Both the position numbers and the translations under genes were made by a program. A stretch of 64,000 nucleotides of DNA from Nostoc sp. B(2019). Lineage in GTDB: Bacteria > Cyanobacteriota > Cyanobacteriia > Cyanobacteriales > Nostocaceae. The stretch is taken from positions 221,081 to 285,080 of the forward strand of contig NZ_WVID01000009.1 of assembly GCF_010091925.1 (NCBI RefSeq). Reading direction: 5' to 3'. Numbering within the stretch: the first letter of the stretch is position 1; the number at the start of each line of letters is the position of its first letter. Below the pieces are notes generated by a model, which saw only the letters and a program-made list of their open reading frames with translations, did not search any database and was not told where the DNA came from. Below, piece after piece: positions 9,048 to 17,995 of the stretch.

Positions 9048-10367
9048 CTAAGATTCTGGAACGATTGGAACACCATCCCTAAGATTAAGCAAGCCTGAGA
9101 TAACAATTTTCTCTTCTGGCTGTAATCCTTCAAGAACTTGGTAATTATTACCTCTGATATCGCCTAGCTTCACCCGCTTTTGTCGAGCTACTTGTTGAGA
9201 CACACCTTCGGGAGATTTTTCTGTTTGAACTACATAAGCAAAAGTTTCCCCAGCTACACGAGTTATTGCTGTCGTTGGGATTAAGACTCCAGACCGCTGA
9301 TTCCAGATCACTCTAGCCCGTACTAATTGATCTGCACGTAGCTGACCTTTAGAGTTGCTGAAAAGTGCTTTGATCTGGATTGATTGCGTATTGTCGCTGA
9401 CGTTAGGAGCAATGAAAAAAACTCGACTAGTACCCAGGCTTTGTCCTTGGGCATTCATGATCTCTACTGGCATTCCTTTACGCAATTGCGATCCCCGTTC
9501 TAGTGGCACAGAGATTTGAACTTCTAAAGGCCGGTTTTGAGTGATGGTAGCTAATTGTGTAGAAGTATTAACAAAATCACCAACTTTCACTGGGATGTCA
9601 CCAACTGTGCCATCAAAGGGAGCGGTAATTTTGTAGTACTGGAGTTGGACTTGTTGTCCTCTGGTATTTGCATCAGCTTGCAATAAGGCTTTTTCAGCCT
9701 GTAATATTGTGGCTCTTTGTGCTTGAATTCGAGAATCAATTGCACCGAGTCTAGCTCTAGCTGTGGCGAGCCTGTTAGCATATTGCTCGCTAGTCTGTCG
9801 AGATACGGCTCCTTGGTCTGCCAGGTCAGAATACCTTTTGTAATCTTGCTGGTTTAACTGTACATCAGCGACGTTGGATAGTCGTTCTGCTTCCAGGGAT
9901 TTTAGTGTAGCGCGAGCATTCTCCAACTGAGCCACAGATGCTTGAGCCGCAGCATTAATTCCACTGAGTGCAGCTTGTTGCTCTCTGGGATCTACTTGGA
10001 TAATTGCTGCTCCTGCTGCAACTGGATCTCCTGATCTGACAAATATTTGGGTGACTTGACCCTGAATTCTGGGCTGGAGGCTGACAGAGCGCCGGGATTC
10101 TAGGCTAGCAATAAAATCTGAACTTTCCTCAATTGTGCCAGTTTGTACTGTCGATAGCTTTACTCTCACCCCTGGAGGTTGAGCATTAGCAGTTGCCGGT
10201 GCTGAATCTTGCGGATTGAGTAAACGCAATACTATAGCTGCTCCGCCCCCAAACACTAGTAGTACAGCTAACAATAACCAAAGCCACCGCCGTTTTCTAG
10301 GAGGTGGCTCAAATGAGGTTTGTGGAATATTTTCTCCAAAATCAGTTTGAGGCTCAGGGGATGTCAT
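9048..10367 (-). CDS. RND efflux periplasmic adaptor (HlyD/AcrA family)
   Basis: The 439-aa product has a proline-rich cytosolic N-terminus, one membrane anchor at about residues 28-48 (WLWLLLAVLLVFGGG), a split lipoyl/biotinyl half-motif (PRIQGQVTQIFVRSGDPV and FDGTVGDIPVKVGDFV), a helical hairpin rich in Ala/Gln between them, and a C-terminal beta-barrel domain. It links the RND pump to the outer-membrane channel. It is the first gene of the two-gene operon with the pump at 5692-8865. The ATG at 10367 has no strong SD. The absence of a lipobox suggests anchoring by an uncleaved helix. Confidence 0.93.
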   Translation of the reverse strand: MTSPEPQTDFGENIPQTSFEPPPRKRRWLWLLLAVLLVFGGGAAIVLRLLNPQDSAPATANAQPPGVRVKLSTVQTGTIEESSDFIASLESRRSVSLQPRIQGQVTQIFVRSGDPVAAGAAIIQVDPREQQAALSGINAAAQASVAQLENARATLKSLEAERLSNVADVQLNQQDYKRYSDLADQGAVSRQTSEQYANRLATARARLGAIDSRIQAQRATILQAEKALLQADANTRGQQVQLQYYKITAPFDGTVGDIPVKVGDFVNTSTQLATITQNRPLEVQISVPLERGSQLRKGMPVEIMNAQGQSLGTSRVFFIAPNVSDNTQSIQIKALFSNSKGQLRADQLVRARVIWNQRSGVLIPTTAITRVAGETFAYVVQTEKSPEGVSQQVARQKRVKLGDIRGNNYQVLEGLQPEEKIVISGLLNLRDGVPIVPES

Positions 10368-11318
10368 GGCTTACGAGGAACCTAAAGAACAAATTAACTT
10401 GAACTTAATCAGGATTCTATCTGTCGATATTGAAATTACTTATTTAGCATGAGGTTTTGTCGCAAGTTATGTGTTACTCCATCTAAATATACATTTTTAT
10501 AATTTTGTCTAAATCTACCGAAAGGTGAATGATAAAACAAGCTTAAAAATGATGTGATTCCGTTATAGTTTCAGAGATTGCATAAAATCTTCTAATTTTG
10601 CTATAATTATGCGCTCTAAATTCTAAATTTCGGTATATAAACAAAAGACACAAGGATCACCTAATCCAAACTGTGAAAACTTATCAAACTTCAACAGTGA
10701 TTATTAGCTTAATGTTTTTATCCTACAAAAAATCCTTCTTTATTTTTTAAATGTAATTTAGCTTTAGTATCAAAGGTTTTATTTAACTTTAAATCAAGTT
10801 TAGGTTAATTATTCACTTTTAACAGTATGAAAAAGTAATATGTCGTCAGGTTTTTCAAATGTCATTTATATTAATTTATATAAATTATGTGAGTAAAAGT
10901 CTGAAAATGTCATGTTGAGTTTTGTTTCATATTGAAATTAAGAGATATTTCTGTTCTGCGATCGCACAATTTTCAGATGACTGCGTAATACTTTTATTCC
11001 TTGCATTTTGATTGATTTGGGCGGACTTATTGCTATAGAAAGTACTACTTTCACTCTCCTAGCTATATTTGCTAGTTATCTATCTTCATTAATTTTATAT
11101 ATCAATTATCAGCGAGCAAATGAATAACAAAAAAGCAATTTTTGAATAATATTTTTACTTATCTCTGATGTCAGGCTTGTTTTATTTAGATATCTGCATT
11201 CAGAAAAATACATTACACCTTAAAAGGGCTAGTCTGCTTACATTTGAATAATGGTAATTCGCAAAACTTAAATTACAAACCCTATATTTAGAGACGAAAA
11301 GTAAAGAGTTCTCGTTAA
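10368..11318. other. Long AT-rich intergenic region
   Basis: About 950 bp with no well-supported gene. It must hold the promoter of the RND operon (reading left) and the 3' end of the pentapeptide gene. A possible 39-codon frame with a TTG start at 11008-11127 (+) encodes one hydrophobic segment and ends INYQRANE; support is weak. One GCGATCGC octamer lies near 10959. Confidence 0.4.
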
Positions 11319-12125
11319 CTAATCGTGCCTTGAAGAATCAGGCATAATCGTCTGCTGGAGATTTACGCCGCTAAGGTTAGCTCCTCTAAGGTTAGCTCCT
11401 CTAAGATTAGCTCCTCTAAGATTCGCCCCTGCTAAGTTCGCTCCAGTGAGATTAGTCCATGCCAGATTAGCATCGGTCAAGTCAGCTTCACTCAGGTTAG
11501 CTCGTAACAGATATGCACCGCTTAAGTGAGCCTTAGTCAGATTAGCTTTGTACAGATCAGTTTTGTAAAGGTAGGCCCCCATCACTTCCGCCTCGTAAAG
11601 GTTTGCCTCGCTCAAGTTCGCCGCAATCAAGTTAGCTGCGATTAGGTTTGCAAAACTGAGGTTAGTTCGATGAAGCTTTGCTGCACCCAAATCAGCATCT
11701 CTTAGATTAGCGCCTCTCAAATCAGTGCCAATCAGGTTAGCATCAGTAATCACAGATTTTATCAGATTTGCCTCACTCAAGTCGGCTCCAATCAGATTGG
11801 CATGACTGAGATCTGCCTGTGTAAGTGTAGCGCCTCTCAAGTTAGCAATAGTGAAGTTAGCTGCACTCAGGTTAGCTTCAACGAGGATTGCTTTGTAGAG
11901 GTTAGCGCTGCTGAGGTCAGCACAGCTGAGGTTTGCTCGCACAAGTAAAGCATTACCTAAGTCTGCTCTGCTCAAGTTGCTCCCTTGGAGGTTTGCACCT
12001 CTAAGATTATTCCCTTGCAGGTTTGCAGCGCTAAGGTCTGGTTCAATCTGAGGATTTTTCTGTCTCCACTCAATCCATTTGACTGCACCTGCTTTGAGTA
12101 AAGCCAGATGCTCTCGATTTGCCAT
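11319..12125 (-). CDS. Pentapeptide-repeat protein
   Basis: After a short N-terminal helix (MANREHLALLKAGAVKWIEW) nearly the whole 268-aa protein is A(D/N)LXX repeats, about 40 units, which fold into a right-handed quadrilateral beta-helix. An SD-like AAAGGA precedes the ATG at 12125. It starts 10 bp after the stop codon of ccmP on the same strand, so the two are likely cotranscribed. Pentapeptide proteins are abundant in cyanobacteria and their functions are mostly unknown. The N-terminal region resembles a leader found in many cyanobacterial members. No membrane segment or signal peptide is seen. Confidence 0.92.
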   Translation of the reverse strand: MANREHLALLKAGAVKWIEWRQKNPQIEPDLSAANLQGNNLRGANLQGSNLSRADLGNALLVRANLSCADLSSANLYKAILVEANLSAANFTIANLRGATLTQADLSHANLIGADLSEANLIKSVITDANLIGTDLRGANLRDADLGAAKLHRTNLSFANLIAANLIAANLSEANLYEAEVMGAYLYKTDLYKANLTKAHLSGAYLLRANLSEADLTDANLAWTNLTGANLAGANLRGANLRGANLRGANLSGVNLQQTIMPDSSRHD

Positions 12126-12135
12126 TTTTTATCCT

Positions 12136-12774
12136 TTACTCCTGACGTCCACTCTGAGCAACCCGTCCAGCTACATTTTCAATCGCCGCTAACGCTCCCG
12201 CCGCACCTGCAAGAATATCCCGTTCTTGTCCACCTAAGTAAAGCCGTCCAAAACTGCCTACAGCTTGAACCTCAAGAATATTAATCGATGCTGCTTTCTC
12301 CGCTTCATTCGCAGCTAGTGCGGCGTAAGCAGCAGGTTCAACTTCTAATACATATAGCGTTTGTCCTGCTAATAATAGCTGTCCCCGTCGTGTGCGATTG
12401 ATGAGTTGTGTTTGGTAAGCATCAATGTTGCGGATAATCTGGGTGGAAACCACACGCGGTTTCAGACACTCTTCTTTTTTAACTCCTAGTGTCTCCAAAA
12501 TCGCTTGACCAGCAGCTCGCGTTTCTCCTTGAGAGGCAGAATGAACTTCTAATAGACCATACAGGCGTTCAACTACCTGTACTCCTGGACGAACAGAAGC
12601 AGATTTGAGCGCTACATCAGTAATTTTATTTATTTCGATACCAGGAGAGATTTCAATCCACAATGACGTATCTCCTGGTAATGGTAAAAAACCTTGGGCT
12701 ACTGTTCCTATGTATGCTGCATGTTGAGGTTGCAGGCTGTCGAGAAAGACGAAACTGCGTAGTTCGATTCCCAA
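12136..12774 (-). CDS. ccmP: Carboxysome tandem-BMC shell protein CcmP
   Basis: The 212-aa protein carries two fused bacterial-microcompartment domains (about residues 1-105 and 106-205) and closely resembles CcmP of beta-cyanobacteria as I recall it, for example [24 protein letters not shown] and [15 protein letters not shown]. CcmP forms pseudohexameric trimers that stack face to face and make a gated shell pore, probably for larger metabolites such as RuBP or 3-PGA. The start is a TTG at 12774; GGAG lies about eight bases upstream and the product then begins MGIELRS as expected, whereas the nearby ATG at about 12793 is out of frame. It precedes a pentapeptide gene by 10 bp. Confidence 0.92.
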   Translation of the reverse strand: MGIELRSFVFLDSLQPQHAAYIGTVAQGFLPLPGDTSLWIEISPGIEINKITDVALKSASVRPGVQVVERLYGLLEVHSASQGETRAAGQAILETLGVKKEECLKPRVVSTQIIRNIDAYQTQLINRTRRGQLLLAGQTLYVLEVEPAAYAALAANEAEKAASINILEVQAVGSFGRLYLGGQERDILAGAAGALAAIENVAGRVAQSGRQE

Positions 12775-12925
12775 GGTGTCGCTCTCCAGTCATAAGGGTA
12801 AAAGTTATCTATTGCAATATATGAGTGTAACGTTAAACTACCATCTGAATTTGTTGTGTGGCGATCGCAAGCTTACAGCAAGCTTGTAGTCATTACAATG
12901 CCAGTCCTGCTCTTGACTTTTGTAC

Positions 12926-12945
12926 AGACGCGATCAATCGCGTCT
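12926..12945. repeat. Palindrome AGACGCGAT-CA-ATCGCGTCT
   Basis: A perfect 9-bp stem with a 2-base loop lies between the SDR gene and ccmP. Flanking bases (TCTACTC) resemble fold-back repeats common in Nostoc. It could act as a terminator for ccmP's upstream neighbour region, although no U-tract follows on either strand. Confidence 0.7.
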
Positions 12946-12959
12946 CTACTCTTATCTAA

Positions 12960-13634
12960 TTAATCCAAACTAAATTCTGGAAGCTCTGATTGCCCAAATA
13001 GCATATTTCGATCCACTGCTGACAAAACTTTATTGTTAGCACGATCAGAATTTAAACACCGACAAACCAATTGCGCGACATCTGCACGATTAATAGTGCC
13101 AATAATGCGTGGATCTTCACTTAAAATGCCATTACCCGTTGCTGGATCAGATTTTAGTCCGCCAGGACGAATGATTGTGTAGGTTAGTCCACTAGCAATT
13201 AAATATTGTTCAGCTTTGTCTTTCTCGGCTAAAACAGGGCCCAGTGTTTGCAAAACTTGGGGAGGCACAGCAACGGCACTATTCCCAGTCCCAATTGAAG
13301 ATACAAGAATAAATTTTTTCGCTCCAGCTTTGAGAGCCGCATCGATCAGATTTTTATTACCAAAGTAATCTGGTCTTTGAGCGTCTGTAGGTAAGCCGCC
13401 AAGTGTACTGATAACGGCGTGGATAGGTTCTGTGAGTATTGCACGTTCTACATCACCAACATTCAAAGCATCTCCCAAAACCACCTGAATACCCATTGCT
13501 TCAAGTTCAGCAGCACTAGCTTCTGTTCTCAGAAGTGCTTTTACTTTTAGCGATTGTGCTGTTAAATATGTGGCAATTTCTCTACCAACGCCGCGACTTG
13601 CTCCAGCCAGAAAAATGTAAGATGCACTTGTCAT
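12960..13634 (-). CDS. NAD(P)-binding atypical SDR family protein
   Basis: The 224-aa product has an N-terminal Rossmann glycine motif (FLAGASRGVGREIATYL), then LLRTEASAAELEAMG and the GDALNVGDVERAI segment typical of NmrA/atypical SDR proteins, KFILVSSIGTG, and YTIIRPGGLKSDPATG near the substrate site. The catalytic Tyr-x3-Lys of classical SDRs is not clearly present; the YIFLAGASRG end and IRPG motif match the SDR_a5/NAD(P)H-binding group found in plastids and cyanobacteria. The substrate is unknown. It lies 56 bp downstream of ureC on the same strand, but a functional link to urease is not supported. Confidence 0.85.
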   Translation of the reverse strand: MTSASYIFLAGASRGVGREIATYLTAQSLKVKALLRTEASAAELEAMGIQVVLGDALNVGDVERAILTEPIHAVISTLGGLPTDAQRPDYFGNKNLIDAALKAGAKKFILVSSIGTGNSAVAVPPQVLQTLGPVLAEKDKAEQYLIASGLTYTIIRPGGLKSDPATGNGILSEDPRIIGTINRADVAQLVCRCLNSDRANNKVLSAVDRNMLFGQSELPEFSLD

Positions 13635-13690
13635 AATGATTTAGGATTTTTGGTTATTTAGACAAACTTATTTCACTACTAACAAATCAA

Positions 13691-15415
13691 TTAAAACAAG
13701 AAGTAGCGCTGGGTCATAGGTAAATTAGAAGCAGGTTCGCAAGTTAACAATTCCCCATCGGCTCTGACTTCGTAGGTTTCGGGATTAACTTCAATGTGTG
13801 GTGTAGCATCGTTGTGTTTCAAATCCTGCTTCCTGATATTACGGGTGTTAGAAACAGCTGCGGTTCGAGTGGTTAAGCCTAGTTGTTCAGGTATATTTCT
13901 ATTCAAAGCTTCTTGAGAAATGAAGGTAATTGAGGTAGCGCCAATGGCTCCGCCAAAAGCGCCAAACATTGGACGCATATAAACGGGTTCGGGGGTGGGA
14001 ATACTGGCATTAGGGTCGCCCATTTGTGCCCAAACAATCATTCCTCCTTTAATGACAAGCTCTGGTTTTACGCCAAAAAAGGCAGGTTTCCATAAACACA
14101 AATCAGCTAATTTACCTTCTTCAATAGAACCGACGTAATCAGCAATTCCATGAGCGATCGCAGGATTAATCGTGTATTTTGCAATATAGCGCTTAGCCCT
14201 AAAGTTATCATTGTTTGGGGAACTTTTCTCAGGAGATAACGGCCCTCTCTGGACTTTCATCTTATGAGCAGTTTGCCAAGTTCGCAGAATGACTTCCCCG
14301 ACTCTGCCCATTGCTTGGGAATCGGAAGCCATAATGCTAATGACGCCCAAATCATGCAAAATATCCTCAGCTGCGATCGTTTGTGGGCGAATTCTAGAAT
14401 CGGCAAATTTGACATCTTCCTCAATGTTCGGATCAAGGTGATGGCACACCATCAACATATCCTTGTGTTCAGCTAAGGTATTGATGGTGTAAGGACGAGT
14501 GGGATTTGTCGAAGCGGGTAAAACATAATCATATTGGCAAACTTTTAAAATATCAGGCGCATGTCCACCACCTGCACCCTCGGTGTGGAAAGTGTGAATC
14601 ACACGTTCTTCAAAAGCTGCAATTGTCTTTTCCACAAATCCTGCTTCGTTGAGGGTGTCAGTGTGAATGGCGACTTGTACATCATATTCATCAGCAACAC
14701 TAAGACAAGTACGAATGGCCTCTGGCGTAGTTCCCCAGTCTTCATGCAGCTTTAAACCGATGACTCCAGCCGCAACTTGTTGGATTAAGCCATCACGTAC
14801 ACTGGTATTACCTTTACCCAAGAAACCGATGTTTACAGGAAAAGCATCAGCCGCTTGTAACATCAGGTGAATGTGCCAAGGGCCAGGGGTGCAAGTGGTG
14901 GCGGTAGTACCAGCCGCCGGGCCTGTACCACCGCCAATCATGGTTGTAGTTCCAGAGGCGATCGCGGTTTCGATTTGTTGGGGACAAATAAAGTGAATGT
15001 GGCTGTCAATGGCTCCCGCTGTAACAATTCTGCCTTCTCCGGCTATAACTTCTGTACCTGGCCCAATGATAATATCGATATTATCTTGAATATTGGGATT
15101 GCCTGCTTTCCCAATTTTGAAAATTTTCCCGCCTTTAATGCCGATGTCGGCTTTAACGATGCCCCACCAGTCGAGAATCAAGGCGTTGGTAATTACCGTA
15201 TCTACAGCGTTATTTTTATCGTCACCATTAATGATGGGAGATTGTCCCATACCATCTCGGATCACCTTACCGCCGCCGAATTTTACTTCTTCGCCGTAGG
15301 TGGTGTAGTCTCTTTCAACTTCGATAAATAATTCTGTATCAGCAAGGCGGACGCGATCGCCAACAGTCGGGCCGAACATTGCCGCATAGTCTTGTCGTTT
15401 GATCCGATAGCTCAT
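13691..15415 (-). CDS. ureC: Urease subunit alpha
   Basis: The 574-aa protein is the nickel-containing catalytic subunit that hydrolyses urea to ammonia and CO2. Nickel ligands and active-site residues are all visible: HIHFICPQQ, the carbamylated lysine in [41 protein letters not shown] and the aspartate in [10 protein letters not shown]. The start ATG at 15415 follows AGGAAGAA. In most cyanobacteria ureC follows ureA and ureB closely; here the sequence upstream holds a short broken frame and an unrelated LRAT-like gene, so ureA, ureB and the accessory genes must be elsewhere if urease is functional. The enzyme itself appears intact. Confidence 0.98.
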   Translation of the reverse strand: MSYRIKRQDYAAMFGPTVGDRVRLADTELFIEVERDYTTYGEEVKFGGGKVIRDGMGQSPIINGDDKNNAVDTVITNALILDWWGIVKADIGIKGGKIFKIGKAGNPNIQDNIDIIIGPGTEVIAGEGRIVTAGAIDSHIHFICPQQIETAIASGTTTMIGGGTGPAAGTTATTCTPGPWHIHLMLQAADAFPVNIGFLGKGNTSVRDGLIQQVAAGVIGLKLHEDWGTTPEAIRTCLSVADEYDVQVAIHTDTLNEAGFVEKTIAAFEERVIHTFHTEGAGGGHAPDILKVCQYDYVLPASTNPTRPYTINTLAEHKDMLMVCHHLDPNIEEDVKFADSRIRPQTIAAEDILHDLGVISIMASDSQAMGRVGEVILRTWQTAHKMKVQRGPLSPEKSSPNNDNFRAKRYIAKYTINPAIAHGIADYVGSIEEGKLADLCLWKPAFFGVKPELVIKGGMIVWAQMGDPNASIPTPEPVYMRPMFGAFGGAIGATSITFISQEALNRNIPEQLGLTTRTAAVSNTRNIRKQDLKHNDATPHIEVNPETYEVRADGELLTCEPASNLPMTQRYFLF

Positions 15416-15442
15416 GTTTTTCTTCCTAATTAAGCGTTCTCA

Positions 15443-15561
15443 TCAACAAGATGTATACTGACGATACAGAACGCGCTCAACTGTGAGCATAACTCGATGG
15501 ACAGCATCGGCATTGGGAAAGGTTTTTGCAACATCAGGTTCCGCAACGTGATCTTTAATGA
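15443..15561 (-). pseudogene. Short orphan C-terminal coding remnant
   Basis: A frame without a start codon encodes KDHVAEPDVAKTFPNADAVH and a further helical tail before stopping at 15443. It has protein-like composition and abuts the stop codon of the LRAT-like gene, but no ATG and no full domain. I regard it as the remnant of an unidentified gene, left between ureC and the LRAT-like gene. It is not ureB. Confidence 0.4.
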
Positions 15562-16035
15562 TTACCGAGTAATACTAGGATCAACCTTCTTTAAGTAATC
15601 GTGAAAGATTTGATATGCAGTTTTATGGTTGCCTTCTGGAGTCATATCGCACAACCACCATATAGGGCTACTTTGATAGCACCTTGGTTGATCTGTTGCA
15701 ATTAACCGACCGAGGTGTTCACAATTCCAACCAAAGAAAGTGTACTCCCAACTAGCAAAAACATGAATAGCTTGTTTGAGCCGCTCAATTGTTTGCTTTG
15801 GCTCAAAAGCGATATGGTCAATACCAAGAACGAATTTTGCTTCCTTTCTTTCAAATGGACACAACCCACGACCTGTATCAAAAATATGTATATCTGACAT
15901 ACCAATCCCGTAATGCCAGAACGGATCGGATGGATTTTGCCAGTTCAATAAACGTCCGTATCGTTGACTCCAAGGGTCAGCAAGACGCTCGATTGCTTCT
16001 ATTATGTTTTCAATTTGGTCTAGGGATAACGGCAT
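15562..16035 (-). CDS. LRAT-like (permuted NlpC/P60) domain protein
   Basis: The 157-aa protein has HYGIGMSDIHIFDTG at residues 42-56 and WNCEHLGRLIAT near residue 104. A histidine followed by a beta-strand and a later NCEH motif define the lecithin:retinol acyltransferase/permuted papain-like group, in which the cysteine and histidine form the catalytic pair. Such proteins are acyltransferases or hydrolases; the bacterial substrates are mostly unknown. There is no signal peptide. It stands between ureC and a mobile-element remnant, with no evident operon partner. The domain call is from motifs seen by eye. Confidence 0.6.
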   Translation of the reverse strand: MPLSLDQIENIIEAIERLADPWSQRYGRLLNWQNPSDPFWHYGIGMSDIHIFDTGRGLCPFERKEAKFVLGIDHIAFEPKQTIERLKQAIHVFASWEYTFFGWNCEHLGRLIATDQPRCYQSSPIWWLCDMTPEGNHKTAYQIFHDYLKKVDPSITR

Positions 16036-16126
16036 ACATCAAATACGGATTCATTAGCTACTGGAAATTTAGCACTTTTATCCCTGAGATATTAGACTTC
16101 TTACAAAAATCGGAATGAGACCAAAA

Positions 16127-16182
16127 TAAACCACAGATGAACACAGATAAACACCGATATTTATATGTATTCATCTGTGGTT
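16127..16182. mobile_element. Short fold-back element, AACCACAGATGAACAC-type ends
   Basis: A 56-bp sequence has inverted ends (AAACCACAGATGAACAC and, inverted, a TGTATTCATCTGTGGTTA right end). The same terminal sequence bounds a 179-bp element at 34533-34711, so both belong to one non-autonomous repeat family. Confidence 0.7.
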
Positions 16183-16224
16183 AGATTTAATAAATCTCGA
16201 CTTATGCAAGAGATCTATTGAGGA

Positions 16225-16276
16225 TGCGATCGCTCAAGTATCCGATTCTTTATAAGATGTTCAACAGCAGAACAAC
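16225..16276 (-). pseudogene. Duplicated amidohydrolase gene fragment
   Basis: About 52 bp match, with a few substitutions and a one-base length change, an internal part of the amidohydrolase gene at 17142-17192 (encoding the AVEHLKRIGYLSD region). The copy lies about 240 bp beyond the gene's 3' end, in the same orientation, and has lost the reading frame. It is a trace of a former tandem or partial duplication. Confidence 0.75.
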
Positions 16277-16286
16277 GATTAAGTAT

Positions 16287-16514
16287 CTACCACTCACTGG
16301 TATCAACCTGCTCACAATCTTGCTCAATTGCCTCACGCATTAACTGGAGATCATCGGGTGGTATTGAACCTGCAAAACGTAGCAATTGTTGCCCTGGAGT
16401 CCCTTGAACTTGAGATTTCGTCAGTATCCGAGCAAATTCAAGTACTTGCCATCGCAGGTGTTGTGGCATCACTCTTAGTTGCTCGATTACCTCGTCGATG
16501 ATAGATATGTTCAT
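16287..16514 (-). CDS. Small DUF2281-like protein (antitoxin-like)
   Basis: The 75-aa product starts at the ATG at 16514 (MNISIIDEVIEQLRVMP). The helix-turn pattern, with an early IxxLPxxxxxEVLxFxxxL-like core (MPQHLRWQVLEFARIL), matches short cyanobacterial proteins of the DUF2281 type often paired with PIN or RelE toxins. No toxin gene follows. It begins 4 bp after the amidohydrolase stop codon, so it is probably cotranscribed with it. A longer frame reaching 16628 lies within the amidohydrolase gene and is unlikely. Confidence 0.6.
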   Translation of the reverse strand: MNISIIDEVIEQLRVMPQHLRWQVLEFARILTKSQVQGTPGQQLLRFAGSIPPDDLQLMREAIEQDCEQVDTSEW

Positions 16515-16518
16515 AGTC

Positions 16519-17913
16519 TTACAACCCCATGACTGTGCGATAATGTGCTTCAATTTGCGCCACGGTTTGAGATTTGCGCTGGGTATCCCATTGACTGCGG
16601 TTAAATAGTTCTTGCCGCAATTCATCAACGTTAATTGTTGTTACTTTACCATCAGCAATAACTTGCTTGCCATTCACCCAAGCACTATTCACAACATTGG
16701 TGGGACGCCCCAAAACTAATAAACCAATGGGATCTGTACGGGGTAATAAAGATAAATTAGTCAGGTCATAAAGTACCAAATCGGCTTGTTTTCCTGGAGT
16801 GAGGGAACCGAGTTTATCTGCTATATTCAATCCCTTCGCGCCTCCCAAGGATGCCATTTCCACTGCTTGCCGGGGCGTAATCCAATACTGATAATCTGAG
16901 TCTGTAACGTTGTGCAAAATGGAACCCATTTTGATGGCTTCTAGCAAGTCTTGGGAATCATTGCTGGAAGCGCCATCACAACCAAAAGTCACGTTTACCC
17001 CAGCTTGGCGGTATTTTAAAATTGGGGCGATGCCACTGCCTAAGCGCAGATTACTCAGGGGATTATGAACGACTGTAGATTGAGTTTCTGCAAGGATGGC
17101 GATGTCAGCATCATTTAAGTGGACACAATGAGCTAGTGTGGTGCGATCGCTCAAGTACCCAATTCTTTTAAGATGTTCAACAGCAGTACAACCGTATTTT
17201 TCTTCGGCAAGTTTTTCCTGTGCTTTGGTTTCCAGTAAATGGGAGTGACGACAAAGATTATAGCGTGAGCTTAACTCAATACATCCTTCAAATAAAGCAT
17301 CAGTACACAATTGTATCCCCGTTGGGGCGACTAAAATATTTACACCCTCATCCGGGCGATGAAGTTGTCTCACCGCCTCTTCAATGATTTCCAATGTGGC
17401 CGCAGTTGAGCGAAAATAAGGCTCGTGAGTTTGTGCTGATTCCCCCGATGGCATCCCTGCTGTGAGAGATTCATCTTGAATCAAGGGGGCGATAAAGGCA
17501 CGAATCCCAACTTCTCTGTAAGCGCGAGTTGCAGTGGCGATCGTTTCTAACTCTTGTCCTGGAATTAACACCAGATGATCTACCACACTTGTACCGCCAG
17601 AAAGTAGGGTTTCCACCGCAGTTCCCAAGGCGCTGAGATAAACCTTTTCTAAATCCAGAGGTGCAAAATCATACAGTTCCGCTAGCCATAGTTCTAAGGG
17701 CAAGGCTGACATGATCCCGCGTTGCCACATCTCTGATGAGTGGGTGTGAGCGTTAAAGAAGCCAGGAAGCAACAGTTTATTGTTACCATCAAAGGCAGTA
17801 CCGACAACATCTAAATCGGCTGCAATGGCGGCAATCTTCCCGTCCACAACCTGTAAATCTACGGTTGCATAACTGTCATCGGTGGCAATTAAAACATTCT
17901 GGATGGTGATCAC
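16519..17913 (-). CDS. Amidohydrolase family protein (TrzA/AtzB/Mta-SAH deaminase-like)
   Basis: The 464-aa metal-dependent hydrolase starts at a GTG at 17913, preceded by AAGG. Metal-ligand motifs of the cytosine-deaminase-like branch are present: HTHSSEMWQRG, HSHLLET, LAHCVHLNDADI and the Asp in FGCDGASSNDSQDL. The family deaminates or dechlorinates nitrogen heterocycles such as S-adenosylhomocysteine, guanine and s-triazines. It is transcribed divergently from an isochorismatase-like hydrolase and a cupin gene. That grouping suggests a short pathway acting on a nitrogenous ring or carbamoyl compound. The substrate is not deducible. Confidence 0.9.
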   Translation of the reverse strand: MITIQNVLIATDDSYATVDLQVVDGKIAAIAADLDVVGTAFDGNNKLLLPGFFNAHTHSSEMWQRGIMSALPLELWLAELYDFAPLDLEKVYLSALGTAVETLLSGGTSVVDHLVLIPGQELETIATATRAYREVGIRAFIAPLIQDESLTAGMPSGESAQTHEPYFRSTAATLEIIEEAVRQLHRPDEGVNILVAPTGIQLCTDALFEGCIELSSRYNLCRHSHLLETKAQEKLAEEKYGCTAVEHLKRIGYLSDRTTLAHCVHLNDADIAILAETQSTVVHNPLSNLRLGSGIAPILKYRQAGVNVTFGCDGASSNDSQDLLEAIKMGSILHNVTDSDYQYWITPRQAVEMASLGGAKGLNIADKLGSLTPGKQADLVLYDLTNLSLLPRTDPIGLLVLGRPTNVVNSAWVNGKQVIADGKVTTINVDELRQELFNRSQWDTQRKSQTVAQIEAHYRTVMGL

Positions 17914-17995
17914 GATTTTAACCTTGATTAAGTAATTGAACGCTCAACAGAATTTCAAGTTACAAAATAAAAAAGGTGTTGGGTGTTGCAATTTT

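Noticed and set aside
14867..15331. A 154-codon plus-strand frame over ureC
   Set aside because: Antisense to the intact, motif-rich ureC; composition typical of a shadow frame.
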